A model generated the notes under the pieces. The model was not told the origin of the DNA. It saw only the letters and a list, made by a program, of their open reading frames with translations, and did not search any database. The translations under genes and the position numbers were made by a program. This document shows, one piece after another, positions 34,445-47,300 of a DNA stretch of 64,000 nt (position 1 is its first letter; every line of letters begins with the position of its first letter). This stretch comes from Larimichthys crocea (Eukaryota > Chordata > Actinopteri > Sciaenidae): the NCBI RefSeq assembly GCF_000972845.2, contig NC_040016.1, forward strand, positions 15,290,967-15,354,966, read 5' to 3'.

Positions 34445-37400
34445 ATGGAGGAGTATGCCAGAGAACCATGGTGAGTCTTATAACCAGATAAAATACATTT
34501 TAAATCAGTGTTCTGCTGAGTAACCTACATGTCTCCATTTGGTCTAACCGACACATTGAGTTTGTGTTGATATTTTGAAGCTACATCGTGTGGCACGACC
34601 CGAAACATCTCGAATCCGGCCAGCTACCCAGCGTTAGCAGAGATGCTAACGCTACATAGGGTTGTTATGGCAGTCTGTGCTAGCATTTGACCGCCAATGC
34701 TAAATCACGTTGTTAGTGACCTTGTCGGCTTACGCGCCCACATGTCATTACATTGAAGCCACCGAGTGCAGTGACTGAGTCTGTGTACGCTGTCACATGA
34801 CCTGTGGTCAGTGTCAGTCGGTGCTATGATGATTTTATCTGTTCAGTGTAAATTATCTTGGTTTGCCTTAGAGTGAGCTAGCTGAGTTAGCCACCTGTGT
34901 GCTAACTTCACCTGCTGGGGGCCACTCTGGGGATTGCGCAACAGCTAGAGAAGGTTACACCGAGCACCTGAAACCTGATGTGGGCTGATCATCACTGTTC
35001 AGGAGTAATGACATGTTTTTACGGTCACATGGTCTACGTGTATTAGTTCAGTCCATAGGGACTTGGCTTGGAAACCGGAGGGTGGCTGGTTCGAGTCCAG
35101 TGTGGGACAAAAGTATGGTGGTGCACCGGTAGCTGGAGGTGTCCTTGAGCAAGGCACCGACCCCCCCTAACTGCTCGCAGGGCCTTGCTCTGGGTGGCTG
35201 CCCATTACTTTATCATCTCTCTCCACATTGGCCTGTGTGTGTTGCTGGATCAGGTTTAGCCAACACACAGTTAGTGTAATAAACAAGAAACAAAATGCAT
35301 TTCTATTGGACTAAAAAGTGATTTGTACACTGCTTCTATTCAGCTAGCAGTGTTGCTGGACAAGTAGGTTTTGAAATTAATGAAAAGGGAACAATTCACT
35401 TTTTTTTAATTGCCTTTTTATACAAGTAAAACAAAAATATACCAACATAAATTACAACTGCACAGAGAGGATAATATCTTACATCCAGTAGTACATACTG
35501 GACTATTGAGTTAACACTTTAATACATCAGTTTACATTATTAAGAAAAATATACATTATACATTGCTGATGTCTCCACGTTTAATCCATTTTTCCCATTT
35601 TCTGTTATTCACATCTTAGAGAATAAGTAATTTATTCCATAATGAATATTTCCTGTGTTATGTCTAACCACCGCAATCTCTGGGTGGATCCACATCAAGC
35701 CATTTTGTCGTGATAGCCTTCCTAGTTATTAAGTAGTTATGTCCCTTCAACACCACATCAGTTTTTAATGCCCAGATATAGAACTGGACAATTGGGGACT
35801 GCATGTCCTAATATGTCATTTAATACTACATTCCCAAAATGTCTCTATTTTTGGGCAACTCCAGAAAATATGTGTATGATTTGCATTTGTATGCCCACAC
35901 ACATGGCGACATAAAACATCACTTCTAAAGTCAGAAAGATGTAATGATATTTACATTCAGATTTCCAAGTTTTAATTAAGTGGAGATGCCCTTAATTTTA
36001 CACAAGTTGATTTTTTAAAATCTATTTTCATTTAACAAAGATAAAAGAGTGCTTGTTCCTCTACAATCACTCATAACCTATATCAAGACTAAACCTGCAA
36101 CAAGAGATTGTTTTATTGTGGAATTTACCACCTGTAAACGCAACCTTGTTCTTTGTAATGTACATGATAATGACCTTCGCTTATGGTCTCATGAATCTAG
36201 CCCCTGGAGGATCGTGGACGACTGTGGGGGAGCCTTCACCATGGGAGCTATTGGAGGAGGAATATTCCAGGCAGTAAAAGGCTTCAGAAATGCACCCTCA
36301 GTAAGTTCAGTACTTGTTATTGTTCACGACTGGGCTCAAGCTTAAAAAATAAAAATAAACTGACATGAGAAACAATGTGAGCAAGTTAAATTTAGCAGTG
36401 TATGTATGCATGCATACGAATGAATAATATTGTTAAGACGGTCTGTGCTTGCCTCAAACGGATGTAACTGAAATTTGCAGTGCATATTTAAAATGCATGT
36501 GATTTTTCATGTGTAGCACACACAAACCTCTACACTACAAGGGAACTTCATTTTTCCATGTCTTAAATTGTAATAATTAGCAATTTTGGTATTTTCAATT
36601 GTCGTTAAAGTATTTCTATTCATTTGTGTTTTGTTGTTGCTCTCTCTCGTAGGGGATGAGCCACAGAATGAGAGGGAGTTTGACTGCCATCAAGACCAGA
36701 GCTCCACAGCTTGGAGGTAAGAATAACCGCTGAATTACCAAAATGATCTGCCTTAAAGTGAAGTTTATTTCTAGTATCAAACACTCAGTATTTGTCACTT
36801 TTTTCTCTTTTGCAAAGTAAAGGGGTTGTCAACAGCACAAGTTTGATAAACTAATCATGGCAGGCAAAAATGTTAAGTCTCACAACACCAGACGATCAGA
36901 TCAGTGTCTGCCGGTCATCTGGGGATTACTAAATGCAAAGTAGGTGGCCTCTACCGAACGTCCCTTACTTCAAGGACAAGCCCCGTTCTCCTCTGCAGTG
37001 AAACCAACTGGAGATATAGTAAATCACTTTGTCACAATGTGAGAGCCTTTTATAACATTAAAAATGGATGTCCTGAGCCCTGAGCAATGTTATATGGTAG
37101 GACAGTGTTCAACACCCTGAGGACTTTGGGTTAGCTCTGCAGTAGTTTTTTTTTTTAACTATTTGTTTTTAGCTAATTGCTAGAAGAAAGTCTTTTAGTA
37201 TCTGTTGAGTGAAGCCTTTAAATCAGCAAAACATCAACATAGATCTGTCTTAAAGCCATGGTCCCCACAGGTCCTTGAAATCCCTGAAGGTTTTTGAATT
37301 TAGGAGGGTGATCGAGATCAAGTCCTTGAAAGTTTTTGTAAATGGAAGTAAATAGGCATGGGTCATTGAAAGTGCCTTTTAATACCTTTTCTTTTTTTTA

Positions 37401-40064
37401 ACTTAATGTTAGTAAATAGGCTTTGTTAAATAGACCACATAGTCTGCCATCATCACTGTAACAGAGCAGTGTAGTGTTCACACATTAATCCTCTCCCCCC
37501 CTTTTAATTTTCTGTCTGTGAGCTTCGGTAAAGCTCGCTAGTTCTCATCATAAAAATTCTCAGTGTAATTACCCTTGTAATTATCCGTGTCTTAAACAGT
37601 ATCATGTTGGGTCCTTAAATTTGTGGGAATTGTGCCTGGTGTTTAATAAGGTGTGAGAACCCTGTAAAACACGACTGCAGTAATCTACTCTTCTCATTGT
37701 TCCTCTCAGCACCCACATCAGTTCAGGAAAATATGGCTAAATATATACTGCCTTTTAGCGATTTTGAAGCTCAGACATGGACTGTATGGATGTTTTTACA
37801 CATTTTTCTGCTGTGAAAACCAGAGATAGATGGATAAAAACTTCAACTTTGATCCTTTTTTTTTTTTAAATAACTGTTTTGTCCACTTCAGCTTGCTACT
37901 GTTGCGGTGTTTATCATTTAACACAGCTGGCTCTGCAGTAAAAGCATTTCATTAGTAGACAGATAGACAAGAGAAAATCGGAGTGTGTAAATCTGAATAA
38001 TTAGTTATTTCCAAAACGGTTATTTAAATCTGTCAGATGCATATTCATTCAGCGTTTAGGTATTAGCATATACCTGAGTGTTAAAGGACTTAATGAAGCC
38101 GTGCTTCAAGTCTACAGTTGATGAGTATTTGATACTAAAGAAGTTCAGTTTGGAGTCTAGTATAACCTTCAGTGATGTAAAAATAGGCAAACAAAGTGTG
38201 AAGCATGTCTTACTTTTTTCTTTTTAAACTCATATGGATCTTTTTTGGGTTGCAGGAAGCTTCGCAGTATGGGGAGGCCTCTTCTCCATGATTGACTGTG
38301 GTTTAGTAAAAGTACGAGGAAAGGAGGATCCCTGGAACTCGATTACAAGTGGGGCCATGACAGGAGCTATCCTCGCTGCAAGAAGTGAGTAAGCTTAGAA
38401 GAAGCTGGCACGTAACAGTCAACAGATGGCACGAACACGTCTCATACAAAAGGCAAACAGTAGTGTTGCTGTCGTATGCTGAAGACAGTTTGAAATGAAA
38501 CCAACTGTGTTATCATAATTAGAGTGTGTGTGGATGATGAGTTTGGAGATGTGTTTACACATCTTGTTGGAATAGTTCTCAGAGAGACACTGTGCCTGTC
38601 GAGCACCAGTAAAGTGAGAGCTTAAAGCTGGTTGATGTCATTGTTTACTGCACCGTGGATTGCTCCTCACTTTTTTTTCTGAAGATAGTTCTGGACTAAC
38701 TTCAAAAAGAGATGTCATGACTGGACATGGTTCTGACACTAACTAAAGAATTATTGATATTATTTAGCAACAGTTCATATATCCACATCTTATTCATGTG
38801 AACTAAGTTATAATTCGACCCTGCACACTTTTGTGTCCAATGCCTGATTAGACCTCTTCGTAGGATTGTATGGGCATTTACATATCAGGCTTCATTGAAA
38901 TCTTTCCACTGTTTTCACTGGAGGGAAAATTTATACCTTATTAGTACATGAACTGTGGTGATCGTGTGCAGTTCCCACCAAGTCACCACCTAATTTTAAA
39001 CCTGGGCAGAGGTTTATTTGGGCAAAATAAATTAAAACCCCTTAATAAGAGTGCTCTGTCTGAATACACACCATTACGCCACCTTCGCTTTTTTCACACT
39101 AAACCAGGTGCAAAAGAGGCTTCATGTAGGTGCTGATCATCATAGCAACTCTATTCCAGCAGTCGGAAAATAACACACCAATGTTTACTGTAGTCTAAAG
39201 AAGCTGCAGCCTCGCTGACAAACTTGAACTTATACTAAACATTTACTGTCAGACTGACGACTTGATTGCTCACCTTTTCCTCTGTCCTGCTTGCGATCAC
39301 TCTTCTGCGGCTAATTTTGTTTCACTTCAACATGTCTCACTACGCACACGTGTGTTACGTTCTGCCGACTCACCCTTTTACATAGATAATGATCAGGCTC
39401 TGTTACTAACAACACTGCCAGCTCAGAGGAAGAACAGCATTGATCCTCCACTACGCCTCCTTCGTACCTTTTTTATACAGAACAGTGGGATGGAAAAACT
39501 GCAACAATCCAGCCTTCAACACGCTGTAAAAGGGCTTAAATTAACATTATTATGAATATTTATTCACTAAAGCTTTGTAGTGATGAAAATTGAACAGTGG
39601 GTGACTTGGCATACAGTAACATCACAGTTCACTCATTTAATCTGCTAGTTATTGTGTGCATGTAATATATTAACAGCCCCTGTTCCTCTGTAGATGGTCC
39701 AGTAGCCATGGTAGGCTCTGCAGCCATGGGAGGCATCCTGCTGGCGTTGATAGAGGGCGCTGGTATCCTGCTTACTAGGTTTGCCTCTTCACAGTTCACA
39801 AATGGTGAGTAGCACTTCTGATATTGGACGTTTGTGTTGGTGAATGATGGTCGAACACTAAAATTATATTTTATAGACGGAGAACACAGTTTGACTTTAG
39901 TATTTTGTGTGTTTTTAAAATATATCTGCTATGCACCAGTGACTGTCATTGTCTGTGAAGTTCACCTTTTCTTTTTTTTCTCCCCAGGGCCCCAGTTTGC
40001 AGAGGAACCCGCCCCTGCTACCATGCCCTCCCCTTCCTTTGGCGACTACAGACAATATCAGTGA
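34445..40064 (+). CDS. timm17a: Mitochondrial import inner membrane translocase subunit Tim17A, 6 coding exons
   Basis: Coding exons 34445-34470, 36201-36300, 36653-36716, 38256-38384, 39694-39804 and 39988-40064 (stop TGA) join to 168 aa; human TIMM17A is 171. Tim17 is a core subunit of the TIM23 complex, which moves presequence proteins across or into the mitochondrial inner membrane. The start [20 protein letters not shown] matches the family, with D15/D16 in the conserved acidic patch. Four Gly-rich membrane segments are visible, including [47 protein letters not shown] and [21 protein letters not shown]9 and C78 correspond to the conserved disulfide pair of Tim17. The tail ends [12 protein letters not shown], which favours the A paralogue. 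The first exon has only 26 coding nt, so the start was placed by the conserved N-terminus and a GT donor splitting the Cys9 codon. Confidence 0.97.
35038..35285 (+). mobile_element. tRNA-derived SINE
   Basis: A tRNA-like head contains TTAGTTCAGTCCATAGGGAC (degenerate box A region) and GGTTCGAGTCC, a good RNA polymerase III box B. It is followed by the conserved fish SINE body with CTTGAGCAAGGCACCGACCC, AACTGCTCGCAGGGCC and GGCTGCCCATTAC. No functional tRNA can be folded from the head. Sense orientation in timm17a intron 1; right boundary approximate. Confidence 0.8.
35395..36010 (-). mobile_element. 5'-truncated L1-like LINE fragment
   Basis: Read on the minus strand, fragments in shifting frames give TYFLE / [14 protein letters not shown], then [15 protein letters not shown] and [19 protein letters not shown]. 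These match the C-terminal zinc-knuckle and following segment of fish L1-type ORF2. Frame shifts and stops show decay. The 3' end coincides with a T-run on the + strand (35399-35407). No target-site duplication was found, and the 5' limit is approximate. Confidence 0.7.
36717..38255 (+). other. timm17a: timm17a intron 3 (1.5 kb)
   Basis: GT-AG intron splitting a Gly codon (QLGGSF). No repeat or RNA gene was recognised with confidence. Confidence 0.7.
38385..39693 (+). other. timm17a: timm17a intron 4 (1.3 kb)
   Basis: GT-AG intron splitting an Asn codon (AARNGP). A 97-codon open frame at 39262-39555 shows no family resemblance. Nothing else recognised. Confidence 0.7.
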
Positions 40065-40869
40065 GAGGACTTCCCCCTTCTTATCCACTAGGCCTTTTTG
40101 AAATTCCTTGCTGAAGTTACAAAGAAGAAATGGAGATGCAAAAGTACCACACGTCCAACAATAGCAACTGCAGTCAACTTCCATGGACTTTGTGAGAGAA
40201 GTGATGGACAAAACACATCTTCATTTTTCTTCTTTCAAGAGCCATGTACAGATCTGCCTTTTTACCATTCTCAGCCTTGTCATGTGCATCTGTTTCACCT
40301 AACATTGGTTAAATACAGACAAGTGGTGAGATTTGTTGTTTGGGGGCGGGGGGGAGGTTCTGTTTTGTTCATGTACAGTATGTACTGCTTGTAGCCCAGT
40401 AAGTGGGAGGTCAAGCTCTGGATAGTGTTGAATTTAACAAAAACACGTCACACATTCAACGTATTCTAAACTTATGTGTATATACAGTAAAGGCTTTCCG
40501 CTTGTACTCACTTATGTTAGTCTTTGTCTTGAATATGTCACCTGCTTGGGCTGGCCACTGACAATTGGCTGGCCTTCTGTATTTTTTTTTTTTTAATTCA
40601 GATTTATGAAGGCAAACTTCTACCAGATACAATGCTATTCCTGGGATAATAGTTTCTTTTAAAGTGATATATTTATTTTAGATTGTAAAGAGTTGTATCA
40701 GATCAGATGTTCAATTTTATGTGACAGTGCTTTTACATTCAACACAAAGGTGTGGAAAAAGACGGCTAAATGACCAAGGAGGCGTAGGCAGTACAAATGA
40801 ATGGAGAAACTCAAGCAAGGGATTGATGCATACTGTATTAAATCTGTATGACACATTGTACTATGGTAC

Positions 40870-40875
40870 AATAAA
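40870..40875 (+). terminator. timm17a: Probable timm17a poly(A) signal
   Basis: AATAAA lies 806 nt after the stop, followed by AATAATGTTGTAAAAAG. Confidence 0.6.
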
Positions 40876-40899
40876 GAATAATGTTGTAAAAAGCCTTTT

Positions 40900-42300
40900 C
40901 TAGTCTTATTATTAGTTCTAGGTTGTGAAAAATGTAGATGAGTGAGGATGCTATGTGCTTCTGCTGTCTGGGCAGGGTTACTCATTCCCCACTAGAGGGT
41001 AGTCCTGGCAAACATATCCACACCAGTGTTGCTCTTTTATGCTTTGCCACAGTCACAACTGTGTAACTACTAACTGTTATATGATGTGTTTACAAAAGCT
41101 GCATAAGGGAGCACTTTCCACTTAAATTCTTGTATGTGTGTGTCACACACCACTTATCTGTTTGAAGCCCGCTCTGGGTAGTTAACAGATGAAGGACACT
41201 GGATGAATAGGGCTGTGGAGAAGGGGACCTTGATGCAACTTTGATGTCATCAGTTTGAAATGTAGGGGTCAAGGATGGTTCATTTCATGGTAGAGCTGAT
41301 GCACGACTTAAATCGAGTCACAAACAGACTTGAGACTTGACTTTAAACGCTGAATCAATCAGGTCTCAAGTTTTAACCTGAAAATGATCCAATACGATAA
41401 ATCCAGTGAGACAGTGTTGACAGAGGACCTTTCTCTTGTCATCGTAGATATTTATTGATTAATCAAGTAATCATTTGATCTATAAAATGTCAGAAATCTT
41501 AATAAGTAAAATTTTTTGTCCAACTAACCCTCAAATATACAGTAAGCTGTCACAAATGACTTAACTTGGTCTCAGGTATATAATAAACACTTAACAGCAG
41601 TGAAAGGAAAAAGTTGAAAAGGTTTGTCAGTTTAATGGAGAATATGTGAAGACTTGAAAGTTGCTTGAATTAAAATTTCATATTTAAAATTTGCCTCTAT
41701 TCACCTAAGACTTGTCTTTAAAACTTTTATGTGGACCTACCCCAAAGGATTTACCTGTTTCCCAGACCTCAATTTAACATTTATATTTCTAATTTTGTCC
41801 AGTGAATACTCCAAAAACCACCAAACACGATAACTTTTATGAAATAAATATTTTTTTTTGCATTTTTTTTGCTTGAGTTGATACATTTTAGTTGTAATTA
41901 GTACAAAAAACAATAACAGGTTAAGTATGTAACCTGAAATTGACTTTATGTTACTTTCATAAATAGACTCTTACTCATGGATTATTTTAGATATCTTTTA
42001 GTTAATAATAGACTAATCCGTGACCAACTTTTTCCCTTTAGTTATGTTTTTACATTTCGGCACTCCCTTCACAACCAGAAAGTGTCTTTATCTCTCAAAA
42101 ATGTGTGACCTCAATGTTGAAATCCTGGAAGAAATGTGTAGTACATTAGACATATATTACTCACGATTAATAATAATAGTGATAATAATAATAAAAAAAG
42201 CAGTGCAGGGTGTGTTTGTGCCGACACTCATCTTTACTGTGTATCCCGTTATCATGTAAATGATGCGGGACGAGTGGCCGATGTGTCATGCCCTTTTAAG
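40900..42300. other. timm17a-rap1a intergenic region (synteny boundary)
   Basis: AT-rich, no gene recognised. This separates the block conserved with human 1q32.1 from rap1a, which lies elsewhere in mammals. Short (ATA)n and T-rich tracts occur near 41850-41870 and 42165-42200. Confidence 0.65.
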
Positions 42301-42322
42301 AAAAATGAGTAATAGTCGGGAG

Positions 42323-42397
42323 TGACGTCTGCTGCGCACACAGGCCGGAGGCAAACTGACACTTGCGGAGCGGCGAGAGACAGCGAAGCGAGAAACG
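42323..42397 (+). promoter_or_regulatory. rap1a: Probable rap1a promoter and non-coding first exon
   Basis: CpG composition rises sharply here. A CRE-like TGACGTCT (42323-42330) precedes a GC-rich purine segment that ends in a strong donor, AAACG|GTGAGT, at 42397. The CpG-rich stretch continues to about 43080. The most economical model joins this exon to the acceptor at 48583. Transcript evidence is needed. Confidence 0.55.
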
Positions 42398-43255
42398 GTG
42401 AGTGGAAATGCCAAACTTTACCACATGCTAAACGCGGTTTAAATAACTCATTTGCGTGGGAGCACGTCTTGTAGACACTCGCGGGGACATTAACCAGACG
42501 CGGCCGCGGTGCACGGCGTGTTTTTAACACACGTCGGGTTGAGAAATGAGAGAGAATCGTCCGCAAGTACAAAAACGGGAGCGTGCAACTCCCATTTTAG
42601 TCAAGGCCAGGCGGAAGGGCAGGTAACGCTAGCAATCGGATGTGCCTTTTTTTTGTTTTTTCCCCCGAGCAAATACACCGTAATGCGGGTCGATTTGAAC
42701 CCTGCCAAGCCCGGTTGGCGTTTAAAGTGTGAAACCCGCTCGGTGGCGGCGTGTTTCTGGTCGTCTGGCTGTTGTTTTGACAACACGGCCGAGGACGGGA
42801 GTGTGTCGGCTAGCTAGCTCGCCCTGCTAACGAGCTAGCTGGTAAGCTAACGAGCTTGATAACGGGACTTGGTATGAAAACCGGATTTGTTTGTTTGTGG
42901 GGGGGCAGATGTTGGTCTGTGGTGCCTGGATTATAGATTATGGTGTTTTTAAGGATTTGTATGTAAGCTGGTTTCTGATCTGAAGCGGGTTTTAATCAAT
43001 GTTATGGAGGCTGAGGTTGTTAATAATCGGCGGCGGGGTGTTAGTGGACTGACTGCTCGGTCTGTGCTGGAGTCACAGCCACAGATTGCAGGGACTTAGC
43101 ATGACCTGCAGTGATAAAGCATATGCTACTGCCGTAAGCAAATTAGGTAGATTTTACAGTGAGATGACCCAAGAGCCTCGATGCTTTTCTCTGGTCTGGA
43201 TGCCACAGCCTGTTGCAGTGTTATTTCAGCTGCAAAGTTGGAGCAGAAAAAAAGC

Positions 43256-43400
43256 TGTGTACCCAAGTCAACTTTATTGTCAATGCACAGGACATACAGA
43301 GTATTTAGTTTCCCTCTTATCCCGTGCAAACAGCATAAACATATAAAATATAAAATAAAGATATGCAAATGCATACAAGCTAAAAGACATCCATGTGGCA
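43256..43400. repeat. Probable interspersed repeat fragment
   Basis: The start GTCAACTTTATTGTCAATGC and the later ACATACAGAGTATTTAGTTTC resemble a teleost repeat that begins with a CTTTATTGTCA motif. The assignment is from recall and the boundaries are approximate. Confidence 0.4.
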
Positions 43401-44290
43401 ATATGGCACAGTGTAATGTAAACAGAATTATCTGCACGGTGAGGTATGTCAAAAACTGTAAACACACAGGAACTTTATTAATAATAGATCTTCACAGTCT
43501 ACACGTGAAGTAGACATTTCTGCGAGGAGGATAACCGTCGCTCAGCCACACGTGTTAACTGAAAAGATGCTCGGCCTCATCCTGTGCCCTGAATCTTATC
43601 GAAGCCCAGGTCTGATGATGAGATACAGACTTCCTAAAACCTCCTCCACACACCCAACCGAACCCCAAGCTCCCCCCCTCCTACTCCTCCTTTTTAAAGC
43701 AAGCGTGCTATCTGGAGTCTCAAACAGGAACAGAGACTGGAAGAGACTATTTTAGTTGGGTAGCTACTCCTTTTCCATCCTATCAGCATGAAGCCTTCTT
43801 GCTCTGGAAAGAGGATGTGGTTACAGGTCAAGGCCCCGGCGACACACACACAGATGCATTCGGCTGATGGCGTTTTTTTTTGTCAGTTACAGATCTTTGT
43901 CATGATTCAGTCACAGCAAACTTTTTGTGTGCCTGGCTGCAGTTTTGTTCTGACTCACCGAGGCATTGTAGTGAGACCGAGAAGAGTTTGAACAAGAAAA
44001 TGCTTCGCTTTTAAAATCTTTGATAGCGAAGATTATTTTGACGCTGGCTTCATAAAAGTCACTGTGCTCAAAATCTTGACGTCAGAAACGTCCTCGTTAC
44101 TCATTACGTCTTGATTTCTTGAATTGAGTTAATGCAGTGTTATCGTAAAGATGTTTAGAAAAATCCAAAATGTTGCAATAGTTCCCAGCGTGACAGCAAA
44201 TACTTTATTAAGCTCAGGTGGTAATGGTTTATTTTACAGGCTTGTAAATTCCTAATTTCTGAGGAAGTTTCCAAGAAAAAGCTATTTAAT

Positions 44291-44321
44291 TTGGCACTAA
44301 TTATAGGTTAATTAGTGCCAA
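44291..44321. repeat. Perfect 13-bp inverted repeat with 5-nt loop
   Basis: TTGGCACTAATTA (44291-44303) and TAATTAGTGCCAA (44309-44321) flank TAGGT. The core TAATTA motifs are homeodomain-type half sites. Confidence 0.85.
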
Positions 44322-47300
44322 TTGGTATACTTCCAATTAATTAATTCAAATTAACTGCTAAGCTGGCTAGTCTTTTAGTTGGGGGCACAGCAGGTCAGCT
44401 GACAAAAATGTGCAATTTGTAACTTGCAGAGAAGTTTCCGCGAATAAAGTAAATTGAAATAAAATGTGTTTTTAATGGAGCAGTGAAGGAAGTTTATCTG
44501 GTTTTAACCTCAACACAACTAACTAAACTTTTATTATTTTATTTTATTATGAACTTTATTTCCCCTATAACTGAATAACCTAGTTATTTCCAGGAAACTT
44601 TAAAGACTTATGAGGATATAGGTAGGAAATGAGTTAGCTATGAAATAAAGCATCTTCTTTACTGAAACACTTTGCCTGCCAGGGTTTGTGGGTTATTCCC
44701 CTGATGTCAGTGAGTTTCTCATGTTAATCTCAGAGTGAGCAAGTGTGATCTGTGGTTTGGTGGTAATGAGTAACCAGACGCTTATCACCATTTAAAAAAA
44801 AAAAACAACAAAAAAACATGGCACAATTTTTTTTCTTTTCTTTCTGTAAACCTCAAATTTGATATTTTCTCTTATCGGCCCTGTAATGTCATGTGGTGTT
44901 AAGCAAGCAAATAAGATGTCACAAGAGTCTGTGTCATGCTGCCGGCTCCACCAACGGATGTGTGCGTTTCCATCATCCGCACTTGGCTGAAAGATACAGA
45001 GGGCAGCTGTCACTCATGTCATCCTGCTGAGTCAGGCGCCGTGACAGCCTCATTGCTGTCAGATTAGCCTCAGCAGACGACGAGGAAGTCGTGGATCCTG
45101 ACTGTTCCAGTTTAGCTTCAGTTCCCTCCAGTTCGAGACATAGTTCCAGATACACTCGCTGCATACTCCTGCTAGGCGCCTCGCTCGTCCAATTTCCAGC
45201 CTTAGATGGAGACATACCTTTGGCCGTAGAGAGGGTGAGTGATGCAGTGAAGTCATGGCGGAGCATGTTTTCTGTGGCATGTGGCTTTCCTCTCTCCTTA
45301 TTTGCTGGGGTTACTACGAGAGCAGAGTAACGGCAGCAGTGTGTTTGTTTTGTCGGGAATGACAGTGTGTAGTCGAAGGCAGTGGAAAGCGGGAGATGTC
45401 CTTAAATGGCCTTGCGTGTGTGTGTGTGTTTGTGTGCATCGAGAGTGTGTAGGCAGGCGGATGAGAGAGTGCGGTGTTGTGTGTAGTTTTGCTGGTATGA
45501 AAGTTTTTGTAGATAAAGGTGTGAGAGGAAGAGCATCCTTTTCAGTCATGCTAATCTTTTGTAGCAAAGGTTGAACCTCAGATAAGGAGATAGGCGTCAC
45601 GTCAGTTGAATTAGTTTGACCTGAAACGTTATTTGAATTTGGGACGTTGGTATTTGTCTCTTGGCATAACCAGTTTGCGGTTCTCAAGAACATGAATTAA
45701 CACTCGAGCTGAGAAATTCTGTGCCTCACTCCTACTCGCGCTCGGGCACACTCACAGTCTTTCCGTTTCGAGTGGTTTAATGCGCAATGATGAACTTGAT
45801 TGTGTTTATTTGTAGACAAAAGTTGAGCTTTGTGGTCAGCTCACCAGCACGTTAACTGCCAATCTTTATGCAGTTTTATGCCAGACAGGCGACGATTTGT
45901 AAAAGTTAAAAGGAACATGACTAACTCTGAAGTAACTAAATCAACACTGGTAACATTGCTAAAACCTTCTGAATTCTTCCGGAGGATGTTGAAATGGAGG
46001 TAACCGAGCTGGCTGACACTGGTACGACACCAGGAAGTGTTTTAAGCCACTCACTTAAACTCAAAATTATATATTTTTATAGTGTTTCCTACAAATTAGT
46101 GAGAGTTCATCAGTTGACCTCATAAATGCGAGTGCTACTTGGGCGTCTGTGGCTCATTCTGTTTTTAATTTAGTTGTTTTTCCCGTGCTAAAAACCCACA
46201 AATGCGGAAATGAAGAAAAATCTATGTTAATTCTGTTTTCAGTTGGGTAGGTGGTTGCTAAACGTGGAAATAATACTCATCACCATTATCAACCTAGACT
46301 ATGCGCATGAAACCCCAATCGCAGGCCATTGAATTTGCACATAAGCTTGTTTGTAATAATTAAATTAAATGTAGGTCTAGCAGCAGTCGGCTCCTACTGT
46401 GACACGTAACAATCCAGAGAAATCCACTTTTTAGTTTAAGTTTATTAACCAAAATAACAACAAACTGAAATTGGCATAACTTGACAAACTAAATAATGCG
46501 ATATGATATGAAACGTGATAATAAATAGAGGCAAGGTCGACAGAAAACAACAGAGCCTGTCACCCTCTTTGTCCAAACTCCAGCCGCCAAGTGCACAGGT
46601 AAAAATAAGGTGCGACCACACAACACCCCCTGTGTCAATTACTGGAAATAAAGGTGACCAACAAAATAAGGTGTTATGTAACCAAATAAACAAAGCAAGC
46701 TATATACATGTTTTGGCTCCTACAGTAGGTAAGAAACATACACGCATCTTTCTAAGTAGATCTTGTACTACTTTTATTCATGTTCTCAGAAGAAATTGCT
46801 TTTAAAATGCAACTGACCCAGTCAATAAACAATAAGCTCAAGAAATGCTCGTAAGCCAAGCGCCTAATGTACAGGTTTGATGTATTTTTAAAAAGAACAG
46901 ATGTAGCTTCACTGCACAATTTTTGGAGGAGCCGTCATCCTCCAATGACAACCTCTGAAGCAGTCACATAATAATCTGTCACAGAGAGGGTTCCTGACAT
47001 CATCTGTCCTTGCAGGGGTCGGTCCACAGCGTCCACACAAGAACCGTGACGTGTGGCCAGCTGACAAGTGAGGCCTAGCCTAAATCTAAGTGTGACATTG
47101 TCTGTCTGACATCGCACACATGTGACACTGTGCCTGCACTCGACTGTGTACTTGAATGTTTACATGAGAGCGTGCAGCTGAGGCTGTTTGCACAACGCTC
47201 CGTCCTTCTTTTCCCTCCCCAAGGCTCCTTCCAAATCGTGCAAGGAGAACTTCGCTTTGTGCGTTAGAGGATTAGCGAGTATGAATTATTCACAGTCCGG

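Larger units (their letters stand above)
34471..36200 (+). other. timm17a: timm17a intron 1 (1.7 kb)
   Basis: GT-AG intron splitting the Cys9 codon. The first 300 bases are promoter-proximal with several GCTAAC/GCTAGC motifs. The rest is largely transposon: a tRNA-derived SINE followed by an antisense L1-like fragment. Confidence 0.8.

Noticed and set aside
35060..35105. Possible tRNA gene (box B-like GGTTCGAGTCC)
   Set aside because: No cloverleaf acceptor stem or anticodon arm; it is the head of a SINE.
39262..39555. 97-codon frame in timm17a intron 4
   Set aside because: No recognisable family, no splice context, and typical length for a chance frame.
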